Source: Kitasatospora sp. A2-31
GTDB lineage: Bacteria > Actinomycetota > Actinomycetes > Streptomycetales > Streptomycetaceae
NCBI RefSeq assembly: GCF_022288725.1
Contig: NZ_JAKNTA010000011.1
Coordinates: 232,305-296,304 of the forward strand
Length of the DNA stretch: 64,000 nucleotides
Reading direction: 5' to 3'
This document shows, in pieces, positions 25,007 to 33,622 of this stretch. The notes below the pieces were generated by a model. It was not told the origin of the DNA. It did no database searches and saw only the letters and a list, made by a program, of their open reading frames with translations. The stretch's first letter is position 1. Each line of letters starts with the position of its first letter. A program made the position numbers and the translations under genes.

Positions 25007-25755
25007 GTCAGACCGTCACCCGCGCCCTGCGCATCCTCACCGAACTCGGCGAGGGCGAGCGCTCGCTGGACCAGCTCGCCGAGGTGCTCGGCGTGCACAA
25101 GACCACGGTCCTACGACTGCTCCAGAGCCTCGAAGCGGAACGTTTCGTCCACCGTGACCAGGCCTACCGCTACCACCTCGGCGCCGGTCTGTTCGCGCTC
25201 GCCGGCCTCGCCCTGGAACAGCGCGGCATCCGCCGGATCGCCGCCCCGCACCTGGCCGAGCTGAACGCCGCCACCGGCCAGACCGTACACCTGGCCGCCT
25301 ACGAGGGCGGCGAGGTGGTCTACATCGACAAGTACGACTCGCGCCACCCGGTGCGGATGTACTCGCGGATCGGGCTGCGCGCCGTCCTGCACAGCGCGGC
25401 CGTCGCCAAGGTGCTGCTGGCCGACCTTCCGCTGGCCGAGCGCCGCCGGGTGGTGGCCGGCATCGACTTCACCCCGCACACGCCGCGCACGCTCACCGAC
25501 CCGGAGGCGCTGCTGGCGGAACTGGAGAAGGTCGCCGCCCAGGGCTGGGCGCAGGACCACGCCGAGCACGAGGCCTTCATCAACTGCGTGGCCGCGCCGG
25601 TCCGGGACGCCGGCGGACGGGTCGTCGCCGCCGTCTCGATCTCCGTGCCGGACGTGGTCCTCCCCTACGAACAGGTCCTGGAGCTGCTGCCCCGACTGCT
25701 CGCCACCGCCGGCGCGGTCTCCGCCGACTGCGGCCGGCCGCCCCGGGAGGGCTGA
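25003..25755 (+). CDS. IclR-family transcriptional regulator
   Basis: The 250-aa protein has the IclR winged helix at the N-terminus (VTRALRILTELGEGERSLDQLAEVLGVHKTTVLRLLQSLEAERFVHRD read in parts) and the effector-binding GAF-like domain from about residue 75, with VYIDKYDS, VLHSAAVAKVLLADLP and AEHEAFINCVAAPVRD. It is translationally coupled to the sugar kinase and lies upstream of ridA. By position it should sense a keto-deoxy acid or D-amino-acid product and control the divergent locus through the palindrome at 23681. Confidence 0.92.
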   Translation: MSQTVTRALRILTELGEGERSLDQLAEVLGVHKTTVLRLLQSLEAERFVHRDQAYRYHLGAGLFALAGLALEQRGIRRIAAPHLAELNAATGQTVHLAAYEGGEVVYIDKYDSRHPVRMYSRIGLRAVLHSAAVAKVLLADLPLAERRRVVAGIDFTPHTPRTLTDPEALLAELEKVAAQGWAQDHAEHEAFINCVAAPVRDAGGRVVAAVSISVPDVVLPYEQVLELLPRLLATAGAVSADCGRPPREG

Positions 25756-25837
25756 CCGCCCGGGCCCTCGGGCCTCACGGGATCACCACACCCCTGCCAC
25801 CTGCCCCCGACCGCCCGTCCGCGACACGAAGGAAGCC

Positions 25838-26251
25838 ATGAGCGGCGACCAGAAGACCGAGATCCGTACCGACGGCGCCCCCGCGCCGGCCTGGATGTTC
25901 TCCCAGGGCGTCCGCAAGGGCCCCCTCCTGCAGGTCTCCGGCCAGGGGCCGCAGGACCCGGCCACCGGCGAGTACCTCCACCACGGCGACGTGAAGGCGC
26001 AGACCCGGCGCACGCTGGAGAACGTCAAGGCGATCGTCGAGGCCGGCGGCGCCACCATCGAGGACGTGGTGATGTTCCGCGTCTACCTCACCAAGCGGGC
26101 GGACTTCCCGCTGATGAACGAGGCCTACGCCGAGTTCATCGAGGAGAACATCGAGCCCGGCGGCGTGAAGCCCTGCCGCACCACCGTCTTCGTCGAACTG
26201 CCGCAGGAGCCGATGCTGGTCGAGATCGACGCCCAGGCCGTGATCGGCTGA
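25838..26251 (+). CDS. RidA-family enamine/imine deaminase
   Basis: The 137-aa protein has the RidA/YjgF pattern: an N-terminal GAPAPAWMFSQGVRKG, LLQVSGQGPQDPATGEY, TRRTLENVKAIVEAGGA and the C-terminal CRTTVFVELP with the conserved Arg-Thr. These trimers hydrolyse reactive enamines and imines released by PLP-dependent dehydratases and deaminases. That fits a locus encoding a D-amino-acid deaminase, where 2-aminoacrylate-type intermediates arise. GAAGGAAG precedes ATG 25838, 82 bp after the IclR gene. Confidence 0.92.
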   Translation: MSGDQKTEIRTDGAPAPAWMFSQGVRKGPLLQVSGQGPQDPATGEYLHHGDVKAQTRRTLENVKAIVEAGGATIEDVVMFRVYLTKRADFPLMNEAYAEFIEENIEPGGVKPCRTTVFVELPQEPMLVEIDAQAVIG

Positions 26252-26383
26252 TCCACCGCCGGGCGGACCGGAGCCGGCACGGCCCGAACCGCGAGGTCCG
26301 GACGGCCACCGTCCGGACCCCGCACACCGGCCGGGCGTGCGCACCCCGGGCGGGCGGCCTTGCCTCCCCAGCAACCAAGATGA

Positions 26384-26402
26384 TTAGGTAAGGCTAACCT
26401 AA
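26384..26402. promoter_or_regulatory. Iron box (DtxR/IdeR/DmdR operator)
   Basis: TTAGGTAAGGCTAACCTAA agrees at 18 of 19 positions with the actinobacterial iron box TTAGGTTAGGCTAACCTAA and ends 16 bp before the GTG start of the DUF2470 gene. Ferrous-iron-loaded DmdR/IdeR should repress this gene, giving expression under iron limitation. Confidence 0.92.
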
Positions 26403-26418
26403 TCAATTGGAGGTCGCC

Positions 26419-27138
26419 GTGAGCCCCACCCCCGCCGACGCCGAGGCCCCCGAGCCCACCGCAGCCGAGCGGGTCTGCAGCCTGCTCAGCGCCACCTCCT
26501 CGGTGGTGGTCCGGGCCCGCGGCGAGCACCACGACCTCGACACCCCGGTCTCGCTCCACGGCTCCCGGCTCCGGCTGAGCGCCCCGCTCGACTCCGGGCT
26601 CACCCTCGCCGCGACCGGCGGGACCGAGGGTCTGGCCGTCGTCCTGGACGTCACCGACATCGCCCCGGTCGCCGTCCGCGACCGCGTCCGCGGCCGGCTC
26701 ACCCTGGCCGGCCGGCTCAGGCTCGCCCACCTGGCCGACGACGGCCTCAGCGTCCACCTGCACCTGGACGTCGCCCACGCCGTCCTCGCCACCCCGTACG
26801 GCACCAGCGCGCTCACCGGTGCCGAGCTCGCCCTCGCCGCCCCCGACCCGCTCGCCCGCTACGAGGCCGGCCTGCTCACCCACCTCGCCGACGACCACCC
26901 CGACGCGCTCGCCGCGCTCACCCGGCTGCTCGACCCCCAACTCCTCGCCCGGCGGCCGGAGATCCGCCCGCTCGCCCTCGACCGCCATGGCCTGGTGCTG
27001 CGCCTGGACCACCCGCACGGCCACCGCGACGTCCGCCTGGTCTTCCCCGAACCGGCCGGCGACACCGAGGAGTTCGGCGAGCAGATGCACCGGCTGCTGA
27101 CCGCCGCACAGACCGGCCTGCCCGCCCGCCGGGCGTGA
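26419..27138 (+). CDS. DUF2470-domain protein, iron-regulated, probable haem-related
   Basis: The 239-aa protein ends with a DUF2470 domain (ALAAPDPLARYEAGLLTHLADDHPDALAALTRLL ... GLVLRLDHPHGHRDVRLVFPEP read in parts), the domain found behind the split-barrel of HugZ-type haem utilisation proteins. The N-terminal half looks like a degenerate split-barrel (LLSATSSVVVRARGEHHDLD). GTG 26419 is set by GGAGG at 26409-26413. The near-perfect iron box directly upstream argues for a role in iron or haem acquisition. A histidine that ligates haem in HugZ cannot be confirmed from sequence alone. Confidence 0.85.
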   Translation: MSPTPADAEAPEPTAAERVCSLLSATSSVVVRARGEHHDLDTPVSLHGSRLRLSAPLDSGLTLAATGGTEGLAVVLDVTDIAPVAVRDRVRGRLTLAGRLRLAHLADDGLSVHLHLDVAHAVLATPYGTSALTGAELALAAPDPLARYEAGLLTHLADDHPDALAALTRLLDPQLLARRPEIRPLALDRHGLVLRLDHPHGHRDVRLVFPEPAGDTEEFGEQMHRLLTAAQTGLPARRA

Positions 27139-27238
27139 CCGGAGCCGACGGAGGGGCCGGCCCGGCAGGCCACGCGATCGGACGCCGGGCCACACCGGGC
27201 CCACGGAAGCGGCACGGAAACGGCACGGAAACGCAAGC

Positions 27239-27282
27239 GGCCGGCCCGGCTCACGAGGGAGGTCTCGTGAGCCGGGCCGGCC
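27239..27282. terminator. Bidirectional terminator hairpin
   Basis: A perfect 19-bp stem (27239-27257 with 27264-27282) with a 6-nt loop lies between the convergent DUF2470 and M23 peptidase genes. Confidence 0.85.
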
Positions 27283-27414
27283 TGGGCGTGTCCCGCGCCC
27301 GTAGGTCCGCCACTGGTGCGGCGATCACCCGGTCGAGCGGTCACCCGACATGACCATCCCGGGAGTTCGTTCGCCCCGCACCTGGCGGTGGTCTCAACTC
27401 GGTCGTGGACCGGG

Positions 27415-28449
27415 TCAGATGGCGACGCCGTGCGCCCGCAGGTAGGCGATCGGGTCGATGTCCGAGCCGTACTCCGAGCCGGTGCGGATCTCGAAGTGCA
27501 GGTGCGGGCCGGTCACGTTGCCGGTCGCACCGGAGAGGCCGATCTGCTGGCCGACGGTGACGGCCTGGCCGACCTTCACGCCGATCGAGGACAGGTGCGC
27601 GTACTGGGCGTACTTGCCGTCGGCGAGCTTGATCTCGACCTCGTTGCCGTAGGCGCCGCCGTTGCCGGCCTTGACCACGGTGCCGGCCGCGACGGCGCGC
27701 AGCGGGGTGCCGGTGGCCGCGACGAAGTCGGCGCCGGTGTGGTGGCCGGAGGCCCACATCGAGCCGGCGACGCCGTAGGCGGTGCCGAGCTTCGGGTTGG
27801 CCAGCGGGGCGACGTAACCGGAGGTGGAGGCCACGGCGGCCGGGGCCGGGGTGGCGGCCGGGGCCTGCGCCGGCTTGGCGGCGGGGGCGGCCGGCTTCGC
27901 GGCGGGGGCGGCCGGCTTCGCGGCCTGGACCGGCTTCGGCGCCTGCGCCGGGGCGGCCGGCTTGGCGGAGTCGTGCGAGACCTGCGGCTTGGCGGCAGGG
28001 GCGGCCGGCTTGGCGGCCTCGGCCGGAGCGGCGGCCTTGGTGCCCAGGGCCAGCTTCTGGCCCGGGAAGATCAGGTTCGGGTTGGAGCCGACGACCGAGC
28101 GGTTGTGCTCGTACAGCGCCTTCCAACCACCCTGGACGTCCTTGGCGTCGGCGATCTTCGACAGGGTGTCACCGCTGACGACCTTGTAGCTCTCCTCGAC
28201 CGGGGCGGCGGCCGGGGCGGCCGGGGCGGCGGCCTCGGCGGCCGGCTGCGCGGCAGCGGCCGGGGCGGCGTCGACGCTGGTGGCGCCGGTCCAGGTGGCG
28301 GTCTGCTGCGGCTTCGCGGCCGGGGCGGTGTGGGCCTGGGCGCTGATGGTGGTCACCAGCGGGAGGGCGAACGCGGCGCCGGTGACGGCGGTGGCGATAC
28401 CGATGCGGGCGGCGCGGGGCAGGGCGATACGACGGGCCTGTGCGGGCAT
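27415..28449 (-). CDS. Secreted LysM-M23 peptidoglycan endopeptidase
   Basis: The 344-aa product has a Sec signal (RAARIGIATAVTGAAFALPL..., cleavage near AQAH at about residue 39), a LysM domain (SYKVVSGDTLSKIADAKD ... NPNLIFPGQKL, about 87-137), a long Ala/Pro/Lys linker, and a C-terminal M23 domain. Zinc ligands are visible in SGHHTGADFVA (HxxxD) and GPHLHFEIR (HxH). It should cut peptide cross-links in the wall. RBS AGAGGAA precedes ATG 28449. A c-di-AMP riboswitch occupies the leader, matching the known control of wall hydrolases in streptomycetes. Confidence 0.93.
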   Translation of the reverse strand: MPAQARRIALPRAARIGIATAVTGAAFALPLVTTISAQAHTAPAAKPQQTATWTGATSVDAAPAAAAQPAAEAAAPAAPAAAPVEESYKVVSGDTLSKIADAKDVQGGWKALYEHNRSVVGSNPNLIFPGQKLALGTKAAAPAEAAKPAAPAAKPQVSHDSAKPAAPAQAPKPVQAAKPAAPAAKPAAPAAKPAQAPAATPAPAAVASTSGYVAPLANPKLGTAYGVAGSMWASGHHTGADFVAATGTPLRAVAAGTVVKAGNGGAYGNEVEIKLADGKYAQYAHLSSIGVKVGQAVTVGQQIGLSGATGNVTGPHLHFEIRTGSEYGSDIDPIAYLRAHGVAI

Positions 28450-28461
28450 GGGGGAGTTCCT

Positions 28462-28590
28462 CTCCGACGCCTGCGAGGTGAGCTGTCGGGTTCGGGCTGG
28501 AGTTGCCCGGCCGCATAGGCGGCTTCACCCCAAGCCGGACCGCGAATTCCGGTCCGGCGACTTACCTGTGGGTCCCCCGCTCCTGCCGTA
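28462..28590 (-). ncRNA. c-di-AMP riboswitch (ydaO/yuaA type)
   Basis: On the minus strand the leader reads cggcaggagcgggggaccca, then cttggggtgaagccgcc..gcggccgggcaactccagcccgaa, then cccgacagctcacctcgcag (quoted in separate blocks), which are the conserved actinobacterial ydaO blocks. It ends about 12 nt before the ribosome site of the M23 peptidase. In this class c-di-AMP binding turns expression off. Confidence 0.92.
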
Positions 28591-28922
28591 CAGAGTTCAG
28601 TTCGAACCACCGGGCAGCGGCAGGACTAGGCGTTCCACCCGGTGGCCACCCGGGCTGACGCCGGGCGGTCGCTGAACTAAAACCCATCCGTTCGAGCGAA
28701 GCAATGTCGATCTCCCGAATCGGGGAATTCCGCCGACAGCACCGTGACGCTCCGGATGATCCGCTGCACAGTACGTGCACAATCCATTAACGGCGCGCCA
28801 CTGATCCGCAACACTCCGCCCATTTCGCTGGCCGTCCGCACACGATCACTCACGGAAAGCCAGCCGCCGACACACCCCCGGTGACCCTTGTCACTAGGGC
28901 CCCGGGGGCGGACCATCGGGCC
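28591..28922. other. 332-bp divergent promoter region
   Basis: It holds the promoter of the riboswitch-controlled peptidase (minus) and of the MFS gene (plus). It is AT-richer than its surroundings around 28670-28800. No further gene or RNA is supported. Confidence 0.5.
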
Positions 28923-30428
28923 GTGGCCACTTCCGAGGCCGGCACCCTGCGCCTGAGCACCGCGCAGGGGCGCTGGGTACTACTGGCGACGGTGCTCGGC
29001 TCCAGCATGGCGATGCTCGACGGCACCGTGGTGAACGTCGCCCTGCCCCGGATCGGCGAGGACCTCGGCGCGCCGCTCGCCGCCCTGCAGTGGACGCTGA
29101 ACGCCTATCTGCTCACCCTGGCCGGCCTGATCCTGCTCGGCGGCGCACTCGGCGACCGCTACGGCCGGCGCCGGATCTTCCTGCTCGGCGTGGTCTGGTT
29201 CGCCGCCGCCTCGGCGGCCTGCGCCGCCGCACCCACCATCGAAGTGCTGATCGCCGCCCGCGCGGTGCAGGGCGTCGGCGGAGCACTGCTCACGCCCGGG
29301 TCGCTGGCGATGCTCCAGGCCGTCTTCCACCCGGACGACCGCTCGGCGGCGGTCGGCCTCTGGTCCGGCCTCGGCGGGGTGGCGGCCGCCGTCGGCCCCT
29401 TCGTCGGCGGCTGGCTGGTGGACGGCCCGGGGTGGCGGTGGATCTTCCTGCTGAACGTCCCGCTGGCCGTCCTGGTGGTCGCGGTGGCCACCCGTCACGT
29501 GCCGGAGAGCCGGGACGAGAGCGCGACCGGGCGGTTCGACGTGCTCGGTGCGGTGCTGGCCGCCCTGGCCCTCGGCTCGCTCACCTACGCGCTGACCGCG
29601 GCCGGTGAGGGGCTGTCCGCCGGCGTCTGGATCACCGCCGTGGCCGGCCTGCTGCTCGGCACGGCCTTCGTCCTGGTCGAGCGCCGCACCCCGGAGCCGA
29701 TGCTGCCGCTCGACCTCTTCTCCTCCCGGCTGTTCACCTCGGTGAACCTCGTCACCCTCTGCGTCTACGCCGCCTTCAGCGGGGTGTTCTTCCTGCTGGT
29801 CGTGCAGTTGCAGATCGTCGCCGGCTTCTCGCCGCTGGTCTCCGGGCTGGCGCTGGTCCCGATCACCGTCCTGATGCTCACGCTCTCCGCCCGGGCCGGC
29901 CGGCTCGGCAAGCGGATCGGCCCCCACCTGCCGCTGACCGTCGGCCCGCTGCTCTGTGCGGCCGGGGTCCTGCTGATGCTTCGGATCGGGCCCGGAGCCT
30001 CGTACTGGACGGACGTGCTGCCCGCCGTCACCGTGATGGGCTGCGGCATGGTGCTGCTGGTCGCACCGCTCACCGCGACGGTGCTGGCCGCGGTGGACGT
30101 CCGGCACGCGGGCATCGCCAGCGGGGTCAACAACGCCGCCGCCCGCGCCGCCGGCCTGCTCGCGGTCGCCGCGCTGCCCGCACTGGCCGGCCTCAGCGGC
30201 GACGCGTACCGGGTGCCCTCGTCGGTGGACGCCGCCTTCCACACCGCGATGCTGATCTGCGCGGGGCTGCTGGTCACGGGCGCCCTGATCGCGTTCACCA
30301 CCGTCCGGGGCAACGTGCTCGCGCTCGCGCCCCAGGACCACCCGGTGGCCGAGCCGGACTGCCGCTACAACTGCGGCACCAACGCCCCACCGCTCGATCC
30401 CGGCCACCCGGCCGCCGGCGCCTCCTAG
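28923..30428 (+). CDS. DHA2-family (14-helix) MFS efflux transporter
   Basis: The 501-aa protein has 14 hydrophobic segments and DHA2 motifs: LDGTVVNVALPRIGEDLG (motif D1-like in TM1), GDRYGRRRIFLLG (motif A), ARAVQGVGGALLTPGSLAML (motif C region). These exporters drive proton-coupled efflux of drugs or secondary metabolites. GTG 28923 is chosen because a GGGGGCGG site precedes it; GTG 28881 is an alternative. The C-terminal 45 residues are hydrophilic. No adjacent TetR gene is present, so regulation is unclear. Confidence 0.88.
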   Translation: MATSEAGTLRLSTAQGRWVLLATVLGSSMAMLDGTVVNVALPRIGEDLGAPLAALQWTLNAYLLTLAGLILLGGALGDRYGRRRIFLLGVVWFAAASAACAAAPTIEVLIAARAVQGVGGALLTPGSLAMLQAVFHPDDRSAAVGLWSGLGGVAAAVGPFVGGWLVDGPGWRWIFLLNVPLAVLVVAVATRHVPESRDESATGRFDVLGAVLAALALGSLTYALTAAGEGLSAGVWITAVAGLLLGTAFVLVERRTPEPMLPLDLFSSRLFTSVNLVTLCVYAAFSGVFFLLVVQLQIVAGFSPLVSGLALVPITVLMLTLSARAGRLGKRIGPHLPLTVGPLLCAAGVLLMLRIGPGASYWTDVLPAVTVMGCGMVLLVAPLTATVLAAVDVRHAGIASGVNNAAARAAGLLAVAALPALAGLSGDAYRVPSSVDAAFHTAMLICAGLLVTGALIAFTTVRGNVLALAPQDHPVAEPDCRYNCGTNAPPLDPGHPAAGAS

Positions 30429-30464
30429 GAGGCACACCCAGGGCCCGCCCGGGGACAGCGAGAA

Positions 30465-30507
30465 CGGCGAGGGCCCGGCCACCCGAACGGTGACGGAGCC
30501 CTCGCCG
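30465..30507. terminator. Probable terminator between convergent MFS and purB genes
   Basis: A 10-bp stem (cggcgagggc 30465-30474 with gccctcgccg 30498-30507) and a 23-nt loop lies just before the purB stop. Confidence 0.55.
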
Positions 30508-30530
30508 AGACTGCCGTGAGTGACCAGCCG

Positions 30531-31998
30531 TCAGAGGATGTCGCCCGGAGCGTACTTGGCGGCCTCCGGGTGGGCGGCTGCGACGGCCTCGACCCGGCGG
30601 ACCACCTCGGCGACCTGGGCGCCGGCCGCGCCGGTGAAGGCAAGCCGGTCGGCGAGCAGCGCGTCCAGCGCGCCGCGGTCCAGCGGGATCCGCTCGTCGG
30701 CGGCCAGCCGGTCCAGCAGCTCGTTCTCCCGCGCGCCGGCCCGCATCGCGAGCGCCGAGGCGACGGCGTGCTCCTTGATGACCTCGTGCCCGGTCTCCCG
30801 GCCCACGCCCGCGCGCACCGCGCCCATCAGCACCTTGGTGGTGGCGAGGAACGGCAGGTAGCGGTCCAGCTCGGCCTCGATCACGGCGGGGAAGGCGCCG
30901 AACTCGTCGAGGACGGTCAGGAAGGTCTCCAGCAGGCCGTCGAAGGCGAAGAACGCGTCCGGCAGCGCGACCCGGCGCACCACCGAGCAGGAGACGTCGC
31001 CCTCGTTCCACTGGTCGCCGCCGAGCTCGGCGGTCATCGAGGCGTAGCCGCGCAGGATGACGGCGAGGCCGTTGACGCGCTCGCAGGAGCGGGTGTTCAT
31101 CTTGTGCGGCATCGCGGAGGAGCCGACCTGGCCCTCCTTGAAGCCCTCGGTGACCAGCTCGTGGCCGGCCATCAGGCGGATGGTCTTGGCCAGGCTGGAC
31201 GGCGCGGCGGCCAGCTGGACGAGCGCGGTGAGCACCTCGAAGTCCAGCGAGCGCGGGTAGACCTGGCCGCACCTCGAAGTCCAGCGAGCGCGGGTAGACC
31301 TGGCCGACGCTGGTGAGCACGTTCTCGAAGCCGAGGTGGCCGGCGACCCGGCGCTCCAGCTCGGCGAGCTTCTCGGTGTCGCCGCCGAGCAGGTCCAGCA
31401 TGTCCTGGGCGGTGCCGACCGGGCCCTTGATCCCGCGCAGCGGGTAGCGGGCGATCAGCTCCTCCAGGCGGTTGAAGGCGACCAGCAGCTCGTCGGCGAC
31501 GGTCGCGAACCGCTTGCCCAGGGTTGTGGCCTGCGCGGCGACGTTGTGCGAGCGGCCGGCCATGACCAGCTCGGAGTGCTGGGCGGCGAGGCGGGCCAGG
31601 CGGACGAGCACGGCGACCGTGCGGTCGCGCACGTGCTCCAGCGACTGGCGGATCTGCAGCTGCTCGACGTTCTCGGTGAGGTCCCGAGAGGTCATGCCCT
31701 TGTGGATCTGCTCGTGGCCGGCGAGCTCGCTGAACTCCTCGATCCGGGCCTTCACGTCGTGGCGGGTGATCCGCTCACGCGCGGCGATCGAGCCGAGGTC
31801 GACCTGGTCGATCACCCGCTCGTAGTCGGCGACGGCGCCCTCGGGCACCTCCACGCCGAGGTCCTGCTGGGCCTTCAGGACGGCGAGCCACAGGTGGCGC
31901 TCGAGGACCACCTTGTGCTCGGGGGACCAGAGCTGGGCCAGGGTCGCCGAGGCGTACCGGGAGGCCAGGACATTGGGGATCTGGGGCTTCGCGCTCAC
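30531..31998 (-). pseudogene. purB: Adenylosuccinate lyase, frame broken by a 37-bp duplication
   Basis: GTG 31998 starts VSAKPQIPNVLASRYASATLAQLW. The first half holds GMTSRDLTENVEQLQIRQSL and AGRSHNVAAQATTLGKRFAT (catalytic His). After QVYPRSLDFEV the frame is lost. The second half, in another frame, carries the fumarase/lyase signature GSSAMPHKMNTRSCERVNGL with the catalytic flexible loop, and ends at 30531. A perfect 37-bp tandem duplication, 31232-31305, sits at the break. Removing one copy gives a 476-aa protein of normal length. PurB acts twice in purine synthesis (SAICAR to AICAR, and succinyl-AMP to AMP), so true loss would make a purine auxotroph unless another copy exists. Confidence 0.93.
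31232..31305. repeat. Perfect 37-bp tandem duplication inside purB
   Basis: Copies at 31232-31268 and 31269-31305 are identical. The unit is 3n+1, so it shifts the frame of an otherwise intact gene. Confidence 0.97.
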
Positions 31999-32103
31999 GC
32001 TTCGCAAGCCTAACAGCCGAGGTCAGCCGGACCGGCGCCGGACCGGCCGCTACCACCGGTGCCGCCGCGGGCGCAGCCCGCAACGCGCGGCGCTCCCCTC
32101 GTT

Positions 32104-32151
32104 TCGTTGCAGCGCCACCTCGTTGCAGCGGCACCTCGTTGCAGCGCCACC
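32104..32151. repeat. Three tandem 16-bp repeats upstream of purB
   Basis: tcgttgcagcgccacc occurs at 32104, 32120 (one mismatch) and 32136. The array lies between the MarR gene end and the purB start, both on the minus strand. Confidence 0.9.
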
Positions 32152-32207
32152 TCGCCGGGGCGCTCCGTCGTGGCGACGCTCCCGCGTCAGGCCGCTCCGC
32201 CGCCCCG

Positions 32208-32663
32208 CTACTGCGCGCCGGCGGAGCGGCCGGCGAGCACCGGGAGCACCTGGGCACAGATGGAGTGCAGCGCCACCCGCTGCTCGTCGCTCATCTCCGC
32301 GAAGGCCTGGTGGGTGCGGGCCATCTCGCCGCGGATCAGGTTGAGGATCTCCCGGCCCTGCTCGGTGATCACGACGATCTTCACCCGCCGGTCGCCCGCC
32401 GCCGCCTCGCGGTTGGCCAGGCCCAGCGACTCCAGCCGGTCGACGATGCCGGTCACGTTCGAGGCGTCGCAGCCCAGCCGGCCGGCCAGCGCCCGCATCG
32501 GCACCGGCTCCCGTACCGCACCGAGCGCCTTCGCCTGCGAGGAGGAGAGCCCGTGGCGGGCCGCCGCCGCGGCGAAGTCATGGAAGTAGGCGGCGCCCAC
32601 GGCGGCCAGCGCCTCCATCAACTCGGCGTTGGTCGGTACGGTCGTCGTCGCTGTCGAACCCAT
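32208..32663 (-). CDS. MarR-family transcriptional regulator
   Basis: The 151-aa protein has the MarR fold: GLSSSQAKALGAVREPVPMR, recognition helix GCDASNVTGIVDRLESLGLA, then wing NREAAAGDRRVKIVVITEQG with the DRR motif. It ends close to purB on the same strand, separated by 200 bp that includes a 16-bp repeat array. No divergent partner is intact, since the region upstream is damaged. The ligand is unknown. Confidence 0.9.
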   Translation of the reverse strand: MGSTATTTVPTNAELMEALAAVGAAYFHDFAAAAARHGLSSSQAKALGAVREPVPMRALAGRLGCDASNVTGIVDRLESLGLANREAAAGDRRVKIVVITEQGREILNLIRGEMARTHQAFAEMSDEQRVALHSICAQVLPVLAGRSAGAQ

Positions 32664-32796
32664 GGGGCAAGGGTACGGCGGAGTGCTTCAGCAACTCAAG
32701 CTTTGACCACGGCAACGGTCCGCCCCCGGCCCGGCCCGTCCCACCCCGGCCGCCCGTCCCACCCCGGCGAGGACCGCGGGACGACCAGCCGCCGGC

Positions 32797-33065
32797 TCAG
32801 AGCACCAGTTGGTCGAAGAGCCGGCGCAACTCCGTCTCCGGGTCTGCGGTCAGCCCGGTGTGCACCGGCCCCGGCTGGACCACCGCGCTGCGCGGCGCCG
32901 TCAGCCAGCGGAAGCGCTGCCCGGGACTGTCCCCCGCCGCCGGACCGGCCGCCGCACCACCCGCACAGACCGCCTCGATCCCCTGCAGGGCCCGCCGCAC
33001 CCCGGCGACGTCCGCCACCGGATCCAGCGCCAGCAGCCGGGCCTGGTCGAGGTGGGTGTGGCGGA
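32797..33065 (-). pseudogene. DUF3037-like protein, C-terminal part
   Basis: The minus frame reads HLDQARLLALDPVADVAGVR, GIEAVCAGG and FRWLTAPRSAVVQPGPVHTG with LTADPETELRRLF, the conserved end of DUF3037 proteins (about 130 residues). The N-terminal third is missing; at about 33066 the sequence changes to an NDH-2 gene on the plus strand. Function unknown. Confidence 0.6.
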
Positions 33066-33069
33066 CAGT

Positions 33070-33622
33070 AGCGCAAGGTCTGCGTGGTCCGCAAGATCAC
33101 CGACGAGGTGGTCGCGCAGCGCTACGACTACCTGGTGCTCGCGCCCGGCAGCGTCACCCGCACCTTCGACATCCCCGGCCTGACGCGCGCGGCATGAAGA
33201 CGCTGGCCGAGGCGACGTACGTCCGTGACCACGTGATCGCCCAACTCGACCTCGCCTCGGCCACCTTGGACCAGCGGGAGCGCGAGTCCCGGCTGCAGTT
33301 CGTGGTGGTCGGCGGCGGCTACGCGGGCACCGAGACGGCGGCCTGCCTGCAGCGGCTGACCTCGGCGGCCGCCCTGCGCTACCCCCGCCTGGACGCCCGG
33401 CAGATCAAGTGGCACCTGATCGACATCGCCCCCAAGCTCATGCCCGAGCTGGGCGACGCGCTCGGCACCGCCGCGCTGGAGGTGCTGCGCGGGCGCGGCA
33501 TCGAGGGCAAGTTCACCGACGGCCGGGTCCTCCCCTGCCGCACCCTGATCTGGACCGCCTCCGCCCGCCAGGGCAGGGTGGTGGCGAACAACGTGATCGC
33601 CGCTCTCCGCAGGTCTCGATGA
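33070..33622 (+). pseudogene. Type II NADH dehydrogenase (NDH-2), collapsed remnant
   Basis: Plus-strand pieces match NDH-2 in order: YDYLVLAPGSVTRTFDIPGL; GMKTLAEATYVRDHVIAQLD; the NADH-binding LQFVVVGGGYAGTETAACLQ; KWHLIDIAPKLMPELGDALG; FTDGRVLPCRTLIWTA; and the C-terminal RQGRVVANNVIAALR. The N-terminal FAD-binding about 100 residues are absent. There are further gaps at about 33180 (small, frame-shifting), 33505 (about 20 residues) and 33557 (about 100 residues). The pieces stay collinear, so blocks have been dropped instead of shuffled. As written it cannot encode an enzyme. Confidence 0.8.

Noticed and set aside
32104..32151. CRISPR-like array
   Set aside because: Units are 16 bp, directly adjoining, with no spacers.
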